64,000 nt of DNA from the NCBI GenBank assembly GCA_013400115.1, contig VXBP01004367.1:186556-250555 (forward strand). Direction: 5' to 3'. Each line of letters opens with the position of its first letter. The first letter of the stretch is position 1. Positions 29,001-44,000 of the stretch are shown here, piece after piece. The stretch comes from Rhinopomastus cyanomelas (taxonomy: Eukaryota; Chordata; Aves; Bucerotiformes; Rhinopomastidae). The translations under genes were made by a program, and so were the position numbers. The notes beneath the pieces were generated by a model that worked only from the letters and a program-made list of their open reading frames with translations, had not been told where the DNA came from and did no database searches.

Positions 29001-32000
29001 GTCCTTCAAGGTCTGGCTGCTCCTGCCTTTGAAAAGCCAGTTATTTCTTGTATGAAAGGGGGAACTAGTAGAGTTTGTAGGACCTTGACAGGCTTGATGA
29101 GGATTATTTGTGACCTGTTTCCCTTGTCTGCACATGCCACTTAGGCAGAGATGCACGTGTTAACTACCTTGAGAACATCAGACCTTTGGGAGAAATTCTT
29201 CTGAGCCTTCATTTGTTATTTGTGAACCAGATTCCATCTGACTATTGAACCAGAGCTCTGCAGCTGTGGAGGTGCTTCCTGACAGAGGTCCTGGTGTCAG
29301 CTGTTTATACTGATTCTGAAAGATGCCTTTCTGGACCCCAGGGAGCTGGCTGGAGCTGCAGGTTTTGTGTGGCAAGCCTCAAATCAAATGGTGTCTCTGA
29401 GAATAGAAAAACAAACATTAACTGGTTATCTCTGCTTTCAAAAGGATCTTGCAGCTGTGTGTTGAGGCTCCCTCAGCTGCAGCTCTGTCTCCAGACCCGC
29501 TTTTCCTGCAGCACAAAGTGCTTGTCCTTCTCTGCCCCTTTGGGTTTTGGCAGTGGTGAGCTGAAGAAGGGTTTCATTCAGAAATCCTACCACCACATGG
29601 GCTGCCCTGGTCACTGCCTCTTGACGGGGCAGCGGGTGTTACCTGGCAGGGACAGCTTCTCCTCTCTGCTGACACTGGTCACTAAGAGGCCCCAGTCTGA
29701 CCTGTGGCTGTGTGGGAGGTGAATCCCAGCTCCCAGAATGTCCAGCTTGCTTATCCTGGGCTGGGTCTAGGTGGTCCTGCTGTGTATAGGATTGGACTAG
29801 ATGATCTTTGAGGTCCCTTCCAATCCCTCATGATTCTATGATTCCAGCATCTCAGTGTCTCTCCTGTAATGAGGGACCCAGAACTGAACACAGTACTTGA
29901 AGTGAGGCTTCACAAGGGCCAAGAACAAGGACGTGATAACTTCCCTTCTCCTGCTGACCACGCTATTCCCGATCCGGGTCAGCATCCTGTTGGCCTTCTT
30001 GGCCACCTGGGCACGCTGCTGGCTCACATGAAGTGGGATGTCTACCAGCACCCCCCAGGTGCTGAGGAGGAGGGCCATGCTGGGTCTGGGGTGGTCTCAA
30101 ACAGCTCAGTGCTGTTTTGTAGGACACAATCCTACTTTCCCCGAGAGTGACGCGGTCGGTTCCTCGGGAAGAAGTCATTGTGAGGCCGCCCGTGGTACCT
30201 TACGCAACTCTTTGTGTCAGGGCACAGCAAGGCCCACTGCTGTGGTTCCTGCTATTGTGCTAACCTCACCTACGCGGAACGCGCGTCCTGGTGGCTCCTT
30301 TGATGTGCTCCTTCAGGTTGAAGTGCTCCTTCAGGAGTGGAAACTTGGATGTAGTTGGTGGAAGGCAGCTAGAAGAGCGTTTCCAAGCCGGTTGCTCTCT
30401 GAAGCTCTAAGTTTACTGCAGCGCTTCTCTGCACAAATGATTGATGTTAAAAGGGTAATTGCCTTCTTGTTCTTTAACCTCTGGTAGATAAAGTCAGTGC
30501 CCTTTAAAATCAACAAGCCCCAAAGCAAGGCTTTTAGAATGAATCACTCTCTACAGCTCCCTGAAGGGATGTTGTAGTCAGGTGAGGATCAGGCTCTTCT
30601 CCCAGGCAACTAGGGACAGGATCAGAGGGCCTGAAGCTGCCATCGGGAGGGTTCGGTTGGGTGTTAGGAAGCCCTTCCTCAGGGAAAAGGGGATCAGACA
30701 CTGGAGTAGACTGCCCAGGGCAGTGGTGGAGTCCCCATCCCTGGAGGTGTTGAACACTGTGTCCCTTAGTGCCCTGGTCTGGCCGCTGTGGTGATGTGAG
30801 GTCCTGGGCTGGGCTGGATGAGCTCCAAGGGCTGTTCCAGCCTCAACCATTCAGTGATTTGAATAGAGTGAGAAGCAGTAACACAAATCAGTGCTCCCAA
30901 GTGTTCCTGTCTACAGACAAAAGCTGTGTGCTACGTCCTGAAACACAGTGGTTCACTGGAGCCTGCAATGTGTCCTCCTGGAAGCACCAGCACGCTCTGA
31001 AAACATCCCCGGAGCACAAAGCGCGTTGCCCTAGAGACAGAGGCGCGGAGCTCCGTGAATGTGCTTGTGGTTGTTGGCTGCAGGGCTGGATGAGCTCAGA
31101 GGGCTTCTCCAGCCTCTGTGATTCTGCAATCTCAAGGTACAGAAACTTAGATCCAGTGCTTGGACTTGTGGTATTAACTGCTTTTTTAAAGACTTAGAAT
31201 CACAGAATCATTAGGGATTGGAAGGGAACCCGAAAGATCATCCAGTCCAATGCCCCTGCCACAGCAGCATCTCTTCACTGGAGAAGTTCTGGAATCAGAA
31301 TCACTCATTCTTGCTTGAAGAGGATCCAGTTTAAGAGTCCTACTTCACTGGCTGGATCCTTTAGGACCATGAAACTGTAGGTCAGATCGTGAAACCTTCG
31401 AGAGGAGGGCGTCTGGCTCGTGCGCTGCAGTGGCTCCTGGGCAGCCGCAGGGTTTAGGGCAGAGGTGTGTGCTCAGGCTGTGCTGGCAGCAGCTGCTCCT
31501 GCAGGAGCAAAGCAAGACCAGGGCCTGGCAGCCACGGAGTCTTGTCTGCATTAACTTTTGTCGCCAAACAGGTTTTTCTGCTGCAGAATGTAGGACCAGT
31601 TACTGTACTTCCCCTACCTCCGTGCGGTGTCCAGAGCATGGTGGTGAAGTCCTGTTGTAACGGCTCTTTTGAAGTGGTGCTGCATCTTAGGCTGCTGGAG
31701 TCCAGCTCCTGGTCCACGGGGCTGTTTCATCTGGTCTGTTTCCTTCCTGGGGCAGGTTAACCTGCCTGCTGTGGTCACACTGCTCTTACCAGGATCATTC
31801 TACTGGAGTAGCACTGGGAGTGGGGCAGCGCTGCTCTGGGTTGTAAAAAGGATGTTGAATGGAAAATGCTGTAAGAAACACAGGCAGAGGAGAGAGTTAG
31901 AACCATAGAGTCATCAGGGATTGGAAGGGACCTCGAAAGATCATCTGGTCCAATCCCCCTGCCAGAGCAGGCTCACCTCACTGGAGAAGCCGTGGAATCA

Positions 32001-35000
32001 GAGTCACTCAGGGTTGGAAGGAACCATCATCCAGTTCCAACCCCCCCAGCGCAGGCAGGGACACCCTACCCTAGACCAGGCTGGCCAGAGCCCCATCCAG
32101 CCCGGCCTCAAACACCTCCAGGGATGGGGCCCCAACCACCTCCCTGGGCAACCCATTCCAGGCTCTCACCACTCTCACGGTGAAGAACTTCCTCCTCACG
32201 TTCAGTCTAAATCTACCCATCTCCAGCTTTGCTCAAGGTCACAGAATCATTCAGTGACCTTGGAATCATAGAGTCCAACCACCAACCCTACTCTACAAGG
32301 TCACCCCTAAACCTGATCCCCCAACACTACATCTAAGTGTCTTTTAAACTCATCCAGGGATGGGGACTCAACCACCACCCTGGGCAGCCCCTTCCAGTAC
32401 TCTGCCACCCTCACTGGGAACAAGTTCCTTCTCATATTGATGTGGAACCTCTCTTCCAACCCAAACTGTTCTATGGTTGCATGAGTATCTCTTCCTGGAT
32501 CCCAGGAGAGCAGTTAGCTCCTGGTGCCTTCTTTAGGACACTGTGCTGGCAGGATAATTGACACCTAAGTGGGCTGTGGTGTCACAGAGGATTGTGCCTT
32601 CTGACTTGCCCAAAGGTTTTCCAAGCCACGGCAGCTGTGGCTGGGAATTTACTCTCCAAGCCATCTTTCATGAGTGGCTGCACGTGACAGCTGACCATCA
32701 GAAGAGTTTACACAAGTGCTCCTTAGCTGTCTCTGAGCAGTATGAGTTCATAAACAATGTAGTCAATGATCTGTGCTAATGAAGTTCTCTGTTGCTTGGA
32801 GACCCTGGCTCCTGACATGAAAGGAACGAGCCCAGTGTTTACTTTTGCCCTTCCCTGCGCTCGGGTTAACTTGGTCCTCTTACTGAGTGGTGTGGGCTAC
32901 TAGTCAACTCAGATGAGCCTCAGGTGTCGCCTCAGTGCACGTTGGGTTGTGTCTGTGTGTCCACCCAGGAGATTCTGATAGAGCTCTGCTTCAGAGAGCT
33001 GCTGTGGGCAAGGGACAGCTGTGCTTTCTAGCCAGGGAAAAAGCTTGAGAATCACAGACTCACTCTGGTTGGAAAAGACCCCTGGGATCATGGAGTCCAC
33101 CCATCTGCCCTACCTTGCAGGTCACCCCCAAACCAGATCCGTCAACACCTCATCCAAATGATCTTTAAACACACCCAGGGATGGCAGCTCAACCCCCTCC
33201 CTGGGAAGCCCATTCCACTGCCTGACCACCCTTTCTGTGAAAAAATTCTTCCTGATATCAAGTCTAAATATCTTCTGTTGTAACTTGCACCACTTCCCTC
33301 TTGTTCTCTCACTAATTGCTTGTGAGAAGAGACCAGCGCCAACCTCTCCACAACGTCCTTTCAGGTAGTTGTAGAGTTAAGAGGTCTCCTCTCAGCCTCC
33401 TGCTCTTCCTCAAACTTAACAGACCCAACTCTCTCAATCGGGGGATTGCACTGGATGATCTTTCAAGGTCCCTTCCAATCCCTGATGTTCTGTGACCCTC
33501 CCTCTGCAACGCCCCTGCTCTCCGGCACGGTGCAGCCGCTGGCCCCGTGTTCTGACAGGTCCTGGTGCTGAATGGAGAAGGGGAAATGGTTTTTCCCCAC
33601 ATGCACAATGAAAGGAAGCGCTGCAGTAAATGGAGTGAGGTAAAAATGCTTTCCTGGCACATTACCTCCTAACACTTGGCCATCCTGTTTGTCTGCCCCA
33701 CCTCCCTCCTACTCGGTGGGTCTGCCCCAGCTGTCCCCAGGGCCTGAGCCTTCAGAGGCAGAGGAGCCCCTGCTTGCTGCTGTGAAGGGACTGCCCATGT
33801 GGTGCTGTGGGTACTAGCGGAGGGCTCCTCTGGAATCTTGTGGTCAGTTCTGGGTCCCTTGGTTCCAGAAGGATGCAGAGCTGCTGGAGAGAGTCCAGTG
33901 CAGAGCCACAGAGATGGTGGAGGGAGTGGAGCATCTCCTTGATAAGGGCTGAGGGAGCTGGGGCTCTTGAGCTTGGAGAAGACTGAGGGGTGACCCCATG
34001 AATGTTGATAAATATGTGAAGGGTGGGTGTCAGGAGGATGGAGCCAGGCTCTGCTCAGGGTCATCTAGTGATAGGACAAGGGGCAGGGGGTGTGAGATGG
34101 AACAAAGGAGGTTCCACATCAATATGAGACGGAACTTCTTCATGGTGAGGGTGCCAGAGGCCTGGAAGGGGCTGCCCAGGGGGGTTGTGGAGTCTCCTCT
34201 GGAGACATTTAAAACCCACCTGGACATATGCAGCTGGGTCTAGGTGATCCTGCTGTGCTAGGGGGATTGATCCTGCTCTGACAGGGGGATGGGAGTAGAT
34301 GATCTTTCAAGGTCTCTTCCAATCCCTAGTGTTCTATGATTCTGTGACTTTGCTGGTGTAGAGGGGGTCTATGTGAACCCTGTTTTTCCTTTGATGTGGA
34401 CAAGAGAAGGTCTTGTGCACCTCAGCAGAGTCAGCTTAGAGTGGCAGGGTTTCATGGCTGCCACAGCAGAAGGAATAATACACCCAGAGCTCGAGTGTAA
34501 GACAAAGGAGGTGGGTGGACGTAGGAAATTCTTGGAGATGTCTGCAGTGCTTCCTGTTTGCTTCTGAAAATTATGAGTCAGATCTCCTGCACACAGAAAA
34601 TGGTGAGATTTCAAGACAGTAACTGTGCATGGACCTGTCCTCGGCAGCACAGGTTAGTGGTACCCCTAACACAGCTTTGCCTTTGCTTTATCACAGACTC
34701 ACAGAACACTAGGGATTGGAAGGGACCTTGACAGATCATCCAGTCCAATCCCCCAGACACAGCAGGATGCCCTAGATCCAGTCACACAGGAACATGTCCA
34801 AGCAGGTTTGAAACATCTCCAGAGAAGGAGACTCCACAACCCCCCTGGGCAGCCCCTTCCAGGCCTCTGGCACCCTCACTATGAAGAAGTTCCTTCTCAT
34901 ACTACTGTGGAATCCAGCTCACACCCACTGCCCCTTGTCCAGTCATTAGATGCCCCTGAGCAGAGCCTGGCTCCATCCTCCTGACACCCACCCTTCACAT

Positions 35001-38000
35001 ATTTATCAACATGAATGAGGTCACCCCTCAGTCTCCTTTTTTTCCAAGCTTAAGTGACCCAGCTCCCTCAACCTTTCCTCACCAGGGAGATGTTCTACTC
35101 CCTTTGTCATGATACAACTCTCTAACAACTGACAGCACAGCCTGAGAGAATTCAACACAGTCACTGCTCTGATACTTATCTCTCCTGGAGTCTTCTCCTC
35201 TCCTGCCTGAACAACCCAGCTCCCTCAGCCCATCCTCACAGGAGAGATGCTCCAGCCCTCTGGATCATCCCTGTAGCCTCCTCTGGACTCACTCCAGCAA
35301 TTCCATGCCCCTTCCAATGGAGGGGACTCCAGACCTGGATGCAGTACTCAAGGCAGTGTCTCAGAAGAGCTTCCCTTGCCTTGCTGGTGACCCTCCTGTT
35401 GATCCAGCCCAGGACTCAGCTGGCCTTCTGGACTGCCCTCACACACTGCTGGCTCAGGTTGAGCTTCTCTTCTGCCACCACCCCCAAGGGTCGAGATTCA
35501 ACTTGACTTTCTTCTTGCTGTTGGTGTGTTTGTGAAAACATGGTTCCTGTTGAAAAGGTGACGATCTGGCATTTTGGCTTTGGAAGAGAACGAAACAGAA
35601 AGGCCTGATTTATACACTGGAGCTCCATCGTTTCCATCACAAGTGGTAGCCAAGAAGGAGTATGAACTCACAGCTTGGGAATGGTGAGGTATGGCTACTG
35701 TAGATTCTTGGGAGGAGACCTGGAAGCACACAGCAAGTGGGCAGACCTAGATGCCTGATAAGAGGATTGATGAAGTGAGAAGTGGGTGGACTTGGAGTAG
35801 AACTGGGTGGACCTGCTTGTTTTGGCACATAGGCATTTTGGAGCTCGGTTTCCATGGCAGAAAAGTTGGAACCTGTTGTTTGTTGTTGGTTTGCTGCTTG
35901 GTGCCAGGGCTGGCACCTCTCTGCCCAGGCAGTTACGGAGTGCTGGGGTGTGTGGGGCCTGGGAGAGGCTGTGTCAGTGGGAGCTGCAGCCAGATGTTGA
36001 GTGGAAGGTGCTCTGGAGGGATGCTTCTGATAACGACGTTGTGTATGTGAAGGGATGTCTGAGGAGCAAAGGAAGGGAGGCTCTGAGGGCTGGCCCTTTG
36101 CTCACGAGGGCTTCTAACTGACAGGAGCCTGAATATGAGCCAGCAGGGTGCCCAGGTGGCCAAGAAGGCAAGTGGCATCCTGGCCTGGGTTAGTAACTGT
36201 GTGTCCAGAAGGAGTAGGGAGGGGATTGTCCCTCTGTAGTCAGCACTGGGAAGGCTGCACCTTGAGTACTGGGTTCAGTGTTGGGTACTGGTGAGGCCAC
36301 GCCTTGAGGACTGGGTCCACTTGTGGGCACCTCAATACAAGGGAAGCATTGAGGTGCTGGAGCAAGTGCAGAGGAGGGCAACGAAGCTGGGGAAGGGCCC
36401 GGAGAATCAATCTTATTAAGAGACACGGAGAGAGTTGGGGCTGGTTAGTTTGAGGAAGAGGAGGCTGAGGGGAGACCTCATCGCTCTCTACACCTGTCTG
36501 AAAGGACCCTGGAGAGATGTTGGTGCTGGGCTCCTCACAGGTCATTAGTGACAGAACAAGAGGGAAGGGCTTTAAGCTCCAACAGGGGAGGGTTAGACTG
36601 GACATCAGGAAGAAATTCTTCCTGGAGAGAGTGGTCAGGGACTGGACTGGGCTGCCCAGGGTGGTGGTTGAGAGCCCATCCCTGGATGAGTTTAAAAGAT
36701 GCTTAGATGCGGTGTTGGGGGATCTGGTTTAGGGGTGCCCTTGTAGAGTAGGGTTGGTGGTTGGACTCTATGATCCCAGGGGACTTTTCCAACCTGAAGG
36801 ATTCTATCTGACTACACCTCTAGATAAAGCAGTGACCCACTGGAGAACCCCCATGCCTGCCCTTGTCCTGTGAGCACAGACTCCTACACCCACAGGGAGG
36901 CCGCTTTCTGTGCCAAGTCCTCAGCAGGAATCTGCAGGCATGGGACAGGCTGCCAATGCAGGACAGAGCTAACCTGCCTGAAGTGTTGTTTGTCCTATCA
37001 ACAACAAGTGTGCCTGCCCAACAGGCTTTGGTGAGGGCTCTCTGAGGCACCTTTTCTGGGGCTCTGTTGATTTGGCTGAGTTTTAGGGTGAGGGCAGTGA
37101 AACCCTGTCAGCTGCAGAGAAACCAGCTGCTGCTGTTTTGTGGTGAAAGAGGACAAGGTCTCTAATACATTTTGTTCACTGGCTTGGAGAAATGTGTGAG
37201 CTTCTATGGCTGTGATGATGCCTGGGTGGTCTGTTGGCCAGTGCACGTGTCAGTAAGTGTCATGCCTTCTCTTTCCAGGTTGGTGGATGACCGCTGCGTG
37301 GTTCAGCCAGATGCAGGTGACCTTGCTAACCCTCCAAAGAAGTTCAGAGGTCAGTAACTGGGGATGTGTTTGGTCCTGGGCTGCAGCAAGAGAAGCAGTG
37401 AGGTCGAGGGAGGGGAATCACTCTGCTCTGTGCTGGTGAGACTCCACCTGGTGTACTGGCTCCAGTTCTTGTGTTTGTAGGAGGAGAACCCCATGTGCTG
37501 ACAGCATGCAGTTTCTACTTCTTGAATGCTAAAAAAAAACTCCTCTGATCTGAGAAGGGAAGGAAATAACTCTGCCTGTGCTTGGTTTAAGCCATTTGCT
37601 CTAACTGTGCAGAAGCAGAGCTTTACTAGCTGGTTCCAGGCCTGTTGTGGCTTAAACAGACTGGGATTCACACCGATTACAAGGCACAGACAGAGCTTGC
37701 TTGGTCTACAGCAAGGGGAGATGACTTGCATGTCTGCTGGTGTCCCTCTTCAGGGGTTGCACTGATCTTCTTAATCCCTTTACTTGGTAGGGGGGCACCC
37801 ACAGCTTCTCTGTCAACCTGTTCCAGCTCCCTATTGCTTTGTTCTTAACCCTGTTTGTTCTCAGCATTTCTTAGACTTCAGGATGCATGTGCTGCTATTG
37901 CAAAAAGGGACCTAGGGGTCCTGGTGGCCAGCAGGATAAGCACGAGCCAGCAATGGGCCCTTGTGGCCAAGGCCAACGGCACCCTGGGGTGGATCACAAG

Positions 38001-41000
38001 GGGGGTGGTTAGCAGATTGAAAGAGGGTGTCTTCCCCCTCTACTCTGCCCTGGTGAGACCACATCTGGAGTGTTGTGTCCAGTTCTGGGCCCCTCAGTTC
38101 CAGAAGGACACAGAGCTGCTGGAGAGAGTCCAGTGCAGAGCCACAGAGATGATGGAGGGAGGGGAGCATCTCCCTGATGAGGAAGGGCTGAGGGAGCTGG
38201 GGCTCTTGAGCTTGGAAAAAGGAGCCTGAGGGGTGACCCCATGAATGGAATATGGGAAGGGTGGGTGTCAGGAGGATGGAGCCAGGCTCTGCTCAGTGTC
38301 ATCTAGTGATGGGACATGGGGCAGTGGGTGTCAGCTGGAACAGAGGAGGTTCCACATCAATCTGAGAAGGAACTTCTTCCCAGTGAGGGTGACAGAGCCC
38401 TGGAGGGGCTGCCCAGGTGGGTTGTGGAGTCTCCTTCTCTGAAGACATTTAAAACCCACCTGGACTTGTTCCTATATGACTGGATCTAGATGATTGTGCT
38501 GTGGCAGAGGGATTGGACTGGATGATCTTCCAAGATCCCTTCCAATCCCTCATGTTCTGTGATTTTGTGAAACCACTGAGAGATCAAAGCTCTGCCTTCC
38601 CACAGTGTTCTAGAAACACCAGCAGCTGGTTCCAGCTCCAGCCGTGAGCATCCAGCACCCTGGTAGCTTTTGGGAAGGTGAGGCTGGGTGCCAACAGTCA
38701 CCAGTTTCAGTCACCTGCATGATGTCATGGGATACTTCTAGCAGAGAACATCTCGTTCTCCAGCGTGGCTCCCAGGCTGCCTGGCTGTGACTTCATCCTC
38801 TTGCTGCCCGAGCACTTGAGGCAGGAATTCACACTGAGCTCACGCCTGGGGTTCCTTGGGCTGTGTTTGTCACATCACCATCCACTGTGTTTGTCACATC
38901 ACCATCCACTGTGTTTGTCACATCACCATCCAGTGCAGGGTCCTTCATCTGCGCTGGGGTAATCCCAAGCACAAACACGAGCTGGGTGGTGAAAGGATTG
39001 AGAAGAGTCTCAGGCAGAAAGACTTGGGGGTGTTGGCAGAGGAGGAAACTCAACTGGAGCCAGCAATGCATGACTGCAGCCCAGAAAGGCAGCTGTGCTC
39101 TGGGCTGTGTTAAAAGAGGCATCAGCAGCTGGGCAGGGGAGGTGCTTGTCCTGGTCTCCCTGCTCTTCTGAGACCTAGCTGGGAGCACTGCATCCAGTTC
39201 TGGAGTCCCCTGTACTGAAAAGGGTGTGGATCTGCTGGAGCAAGTCCAGAGGAGGCCACAGGGATGATCAGAGGGCTGGAGCATCTGTCCTGTGAGGATA
39301 GGTTGAGGGAGCTGGTTTGCTCAGCCTCTCAGGCTCTGAGAGGACCTTGCAGCAGCCTTCCAGTGCATGAAGGGGCTACAGGGGCCAGGCTGGATGGGGC
39401 TCTGGCCAGCCTGGTCTAGGGTGGGGTGTCCCTGCCCATGGTGGGGGGGTTGGAACTGGATGGTCAGGTGGTCCCTTCCAACCCTGAGTGATTCTCATTC
39501 TATAACTTCTCCAGTGAAGTGATCCTGCTGTGGCAGGGGGATTGGACTGGATGGTCTTTTGGGGTCCCTTCCAATCCCCAATGATTCTATGATTCTATGA
39601 TACAGTAAGGTTGGAGAGGAACTTTTTACCAGGAGCCCTAGTGATGGGACAAGGAGAAAGGGTTTCAAGCTAAAAAAGGGCAAATTTAGATTGGATCTTA
39701 GGAAGAAATTCCTCATTCTGAGGGTGCTGAGGTGCTGCAACAGCTTGACAGAAGCTGTGGGTATCCCCTCCCTGGAAGTGTTCAAGGCCAGGCTGGACTG
39801 AGCTCTGGGCTAGCTGGTCTGGTGAGAGGTGCTCCTGGCAGGGTGGGTGGAACGAGATGATCTCTCAGGTCTCTCCCAACCTCAACCATTCAAGGACTCT
39901 AACTTCAGCACAGTAGGGTTCTCTTATCTAAGTTCTGTAATGGCTTCTTCTCACTCGAAAAGGCAAAGGAGGAGGAAGCTGATAGTGGTCTGTGAGCTTC
40001 TCAAAGCATCCTCCCCCACGTGCATGCAGACCAAGTATCAGCTGGAGGAGAGATACAGACAGCATGCACAGCTGTGTTCTGCTGCTGGGGGACAGCAAGG
40101 ACTACCCCTCGTGTGCTGAACGTTCTGCAAGGGAATGGGTTGTGCTAGTTGGAGGCAGTTCTGGCTCTGTTTCCTACTGCAGCTTCTTCCTGCTCCTTAC
40201 ACAACACAGGTCTTTTTTTCTGGTCACCTCTGCTCCCTCTTCCCCTCCTTTCACTGAGTCACAGAATATTAGGGGTTGGGAGGGACCTTGAAAGATCATC
40301 CAGTTCAACCCCCTGCCACAGCAGGATCAGCCAGACCAAGTCAAACAGGAACACATCCAGGTGGGGTTTAAATGTCTCCAGAGAAGGAGACTCCACAACC
40401 CCCCTGGGCAGCCTGTTCCAGTGCTCTGTCACCCTCACCACGAAGAAGTTCCTTCTCAGATTGATGTGGAACCTCCTCTGCTCCAGCTCACACCCGCTGC
40501 CCCTTGTCCTATCATTAGATGCCCCTGAGCAGAGCCTGGCTCCACTCCTTCCTGTGACTCTTCTTTCCCCTACCTCAGATTCACATCTTCCTGGACATCC
40601 CCTCTTCTCCCTTTCCCTCCCTGTCCCCAAACTTGCTGCCAGCTACTTTCTTCATCCTCACTGCTGCCTCTTAGCTCTCTTTGACTCCAGCAGCCTCCCT
40701 TCCTATCCCTTTCCACCTCTGTCTGGTTTAGGACGTTCCCACATCGGACTGAGCGGCTGCTGGAGCTGCTTCCAGTGCTGCACACAGCAGAGACTTGCTG
40801 TCTGGCTGGGATGTCCTTCCCGGTGCCAGGGAGGTGCCTGTCTTATGAGACAGCCAGAAGCACATCTCTGCTGTGCTTGTCAAGTGAATTAGATCTCTGC
40901 AGGACCCCTGAGACAGTCATCTGCTTCCCCTTGAGGTCTAACCAGGGCAGAGTGAAGAGGCAGGAGAATGTCCTTCAGCCTTCTGGCCGCAGTCTTCTTC

Positions 41001-44000
41001 CAGGGTGGTTGTGGAGTCTCCTTCACTGGGGATGTTCAAGACCCACCTGGATGTGTTCCTGTGTGACTTGGTCTAGGGGATCCTGCTGTTGCAGGGGGAC
41101 TGGACTGGATGATCTTTCGAGGTCCCTTCCAATCCCTAACGATTCTGATTCTGTGATTCTTCATGCACCCTGAGAGACCATTGGCCTTCTTGGCCACAAG
41201 GGCACGTTGCTGGCTGCTGGTCAGCCCGTGGAGCACAAGGTCAGAGGACCGTGTCTGTTCTTGTTTGGCAATCCTTTGCCAACTTTCTCCACAGAGTGAA
41301 GCCCCCTGAGTGTAAAGCAGTGCTTTCTAGCTGTCTGTGTCTGTCCTGCAGAGGTCACCGAGGTCAGGTTTGGGCACTGAACTCTGACACCCTGCATAAA
41401 GAGCTGTCTCAGCAGTGTTGGCTCTGTGTGCTCACTGGCTGTTCTTTGAGTGGGTGGTAGCTATTCTGGTCGTTTCAGAACACCCTACACAGGGACTATT
41501 TTTAGACCAAGTAAAGCTGTGCTTGCTTTTCGTTTTGTTGCCCATCCTGAGAAGCTGGGCTCCACACTTCCCCTTCAGCGCAGTCACCCGCAGTGACTGT
41601 TGAGCTCTATCCATACTTGCCTCAGGACAAAGGAAGGCACAGCTTGGTCCCACATCTACTTGCTTAAGGAAGAAAAGCACCAGAAGCACCTGGCTTATCA
41701 AATTCTAAGTCCTAGCTGGAGCTGGTGAGATAGGAAGCACCTACGGTGGTGACGGAAGCGCTTACCCGGCTGTAGGGCCAGGTTCACAGAGGTTGGGAAG
41801 GACAACCCAAGTGCTGCACCTCTGAACGTGGTCTCACCGCTAGCCACAGACTGTGACTGTAGCAGGGTCAGGCTGAAGTGTGTTTAGGTTGTGGTACCAA
41901 GTGTCATCTTTGCCTCAGTCTTTAGGGGCAGTTTTTCTCTGGCTCATGTTGAGCCTCTCATCCACAAGCCCCCCCAAGTCCCTCTCCCCAGGGCTACTCT
42001 CCAGCCAGTCCCTTACCAGCCTGCATTTGTTGTTAGCATTACCTTGAGGCAACTACAGACCTAGTACTGGATTTAAGGAAGCTCTGGGTAGCCCAGCTTA
42101 CAAAGCCCAAGACTGAAGGCAGGAGAGCTGTGTTGTGCAGCGTGGCTGCTCTGCATTTCCTTCTCTTTGAGCTCTGTCACGAGGAGCCACCCCTGTGGTG
42201 GCGACTGCGCATCCACACACCTCCTGCATTTCTTCGCAGCGTGCGAGCGCTGTGCTCTGCGACCCTGGTGAGGATGGCTTGGGAAGTGGTCTGTTTACTC
42301 GAGTGGCAGGATGTGTGGGGAGTAGCTCCGGAGTGAAGAGTGGTCCTGTTACAAGAAGGGCTCCACAGAAACGAGCGTTTCTGGAAGCCGCCTCGGAAGG
42401 TGGGTTCATCGCCCGCTGTTACAGGAAATAGCGGCGGGCTTTTGTCTTCAGAGCTGAAGCCCCGGTGCTCAGGCTGCCCTCGTAGTGTGTGTTGTAGGAG
42501 GCTTGAAGAGCACGCAGCGCTTTGTAGCTGGGTTGGGTTTGTTGTTGGGTTGGTTTCCTTCTCGCTGTCAAAGTTACCTGAGAGTGAGGTGCGCTAGGAT
42601 GTGTGATGGCGTCGAGTCAGTGAATGTCCTAGGCTGGAAGGGACCTCTAGAGGTTGTCTAGTCCACCCTCCCTACACAGGGACAGCTCTGCCTAGGTCAG
42701 TTTGCTCCATGGATGGGGCTCCCACCACCTACCTGGGCAGCCCATTCCAGCCATCAAGTATATAATTCCCAGGGTAGATGTTCCTCTTGAAAACGAGAGC
42801 AAACAGCTTTGCAGGCTGCCTGGTTGGCTTTGGTGAAGACTTCTAACTGCTTCTAGGAGGAACAGCAGCTCTAGGCTGTGATTAGGAAGCGTGTTGGTGA
42901 TGGCTTTGGGAAGGTGCCCAGGTACGTTCTGCTGCCTGTGGGGTTTGCCACTAGGGATAGCAGAGGGTCCCTACTGGGACCAGTCCTATTCAGTCTGTTC
43001 ATTAATGACTTGGATGAGGGATTAGAGAGCTCTGTCAGCAAGTCTGCTGATGACACTGAGCTGAGAGGAGTGGCCAAGACCTCAGCAGGCTGTGCTGCCA
43101 TTCAGTGGGACTTGGACAGGCTGGAGAGCTGGACAGGGAGACATGGAATGAACTATAACAAGGGTAAGTGTAGAGTCTGGCATCTGGGCAAGAGCAACCC
43201 AGTGACTGGAACATCAGGGATCATCTAGTCCAGTCCCTGTGCTATAGAGTCACCGCATCGAGTGGTTCGGTGAGGATGTTCAGCCCTGGTACTAGGCACT
43301 TCTGGGAAGAGCAAACCAGCCAACGAAGACTTGCAAAGGAAGGAATGGGAGTCAATGTAAGAAATGCTTCTGACTGTTCATCTCACTCTTCCACAGACTG
43401 CCTTTTCAAGGTGTGTCCTATGAACAGGTATTCAGCCCAGAAGCAGTACTGGAAAGCCAAGCAAGCCAAACAAGGAAACCACACGGAGGCAGCTCTTCTG
43501 AAGAAACTTCAGGTAAGACACGTTGGTGTTGCCAACCTTACCTCTGTCTGCAGGCTGCAGAGTCACAGTGGAACTGGAGAGAATAATAACCAGTGCCTTG
43601 GGAACCACAGTGATGGGTGTTGTTATGCCACCCTAGCAACCTTATGCTCTCCTTAGATCTCCCTCCTTTATTGCCCCTGCCCTGGTTGTTATCTTACTTT
43701 GGGCTGGCGGCTGGGATTTTGCTCTGAGGAAAAATATTGCCATCAGAAGTGATATGAAGTAAAAATGGAGGGAGGGCTGAGCACCAGCTGCTACTTTAAA
43801 GTTCCTGTCCAAGATTTAGGCAGTGTGACCCACCTGGATGTGTTCCTGTGTGACTTGGTCTAGGTGGTCCTGCTGTGGCAGGGGGACTGGACTGAATGAT
43901 CTTTCGAGGTCCCTTCCAATCCCTAATGATTCTATGATCCTAAGTGTGCACAAAGAAGTGTGTGCAGTGCTAAGTGGCTGGAAGTCCTCAGAATTGCAGT

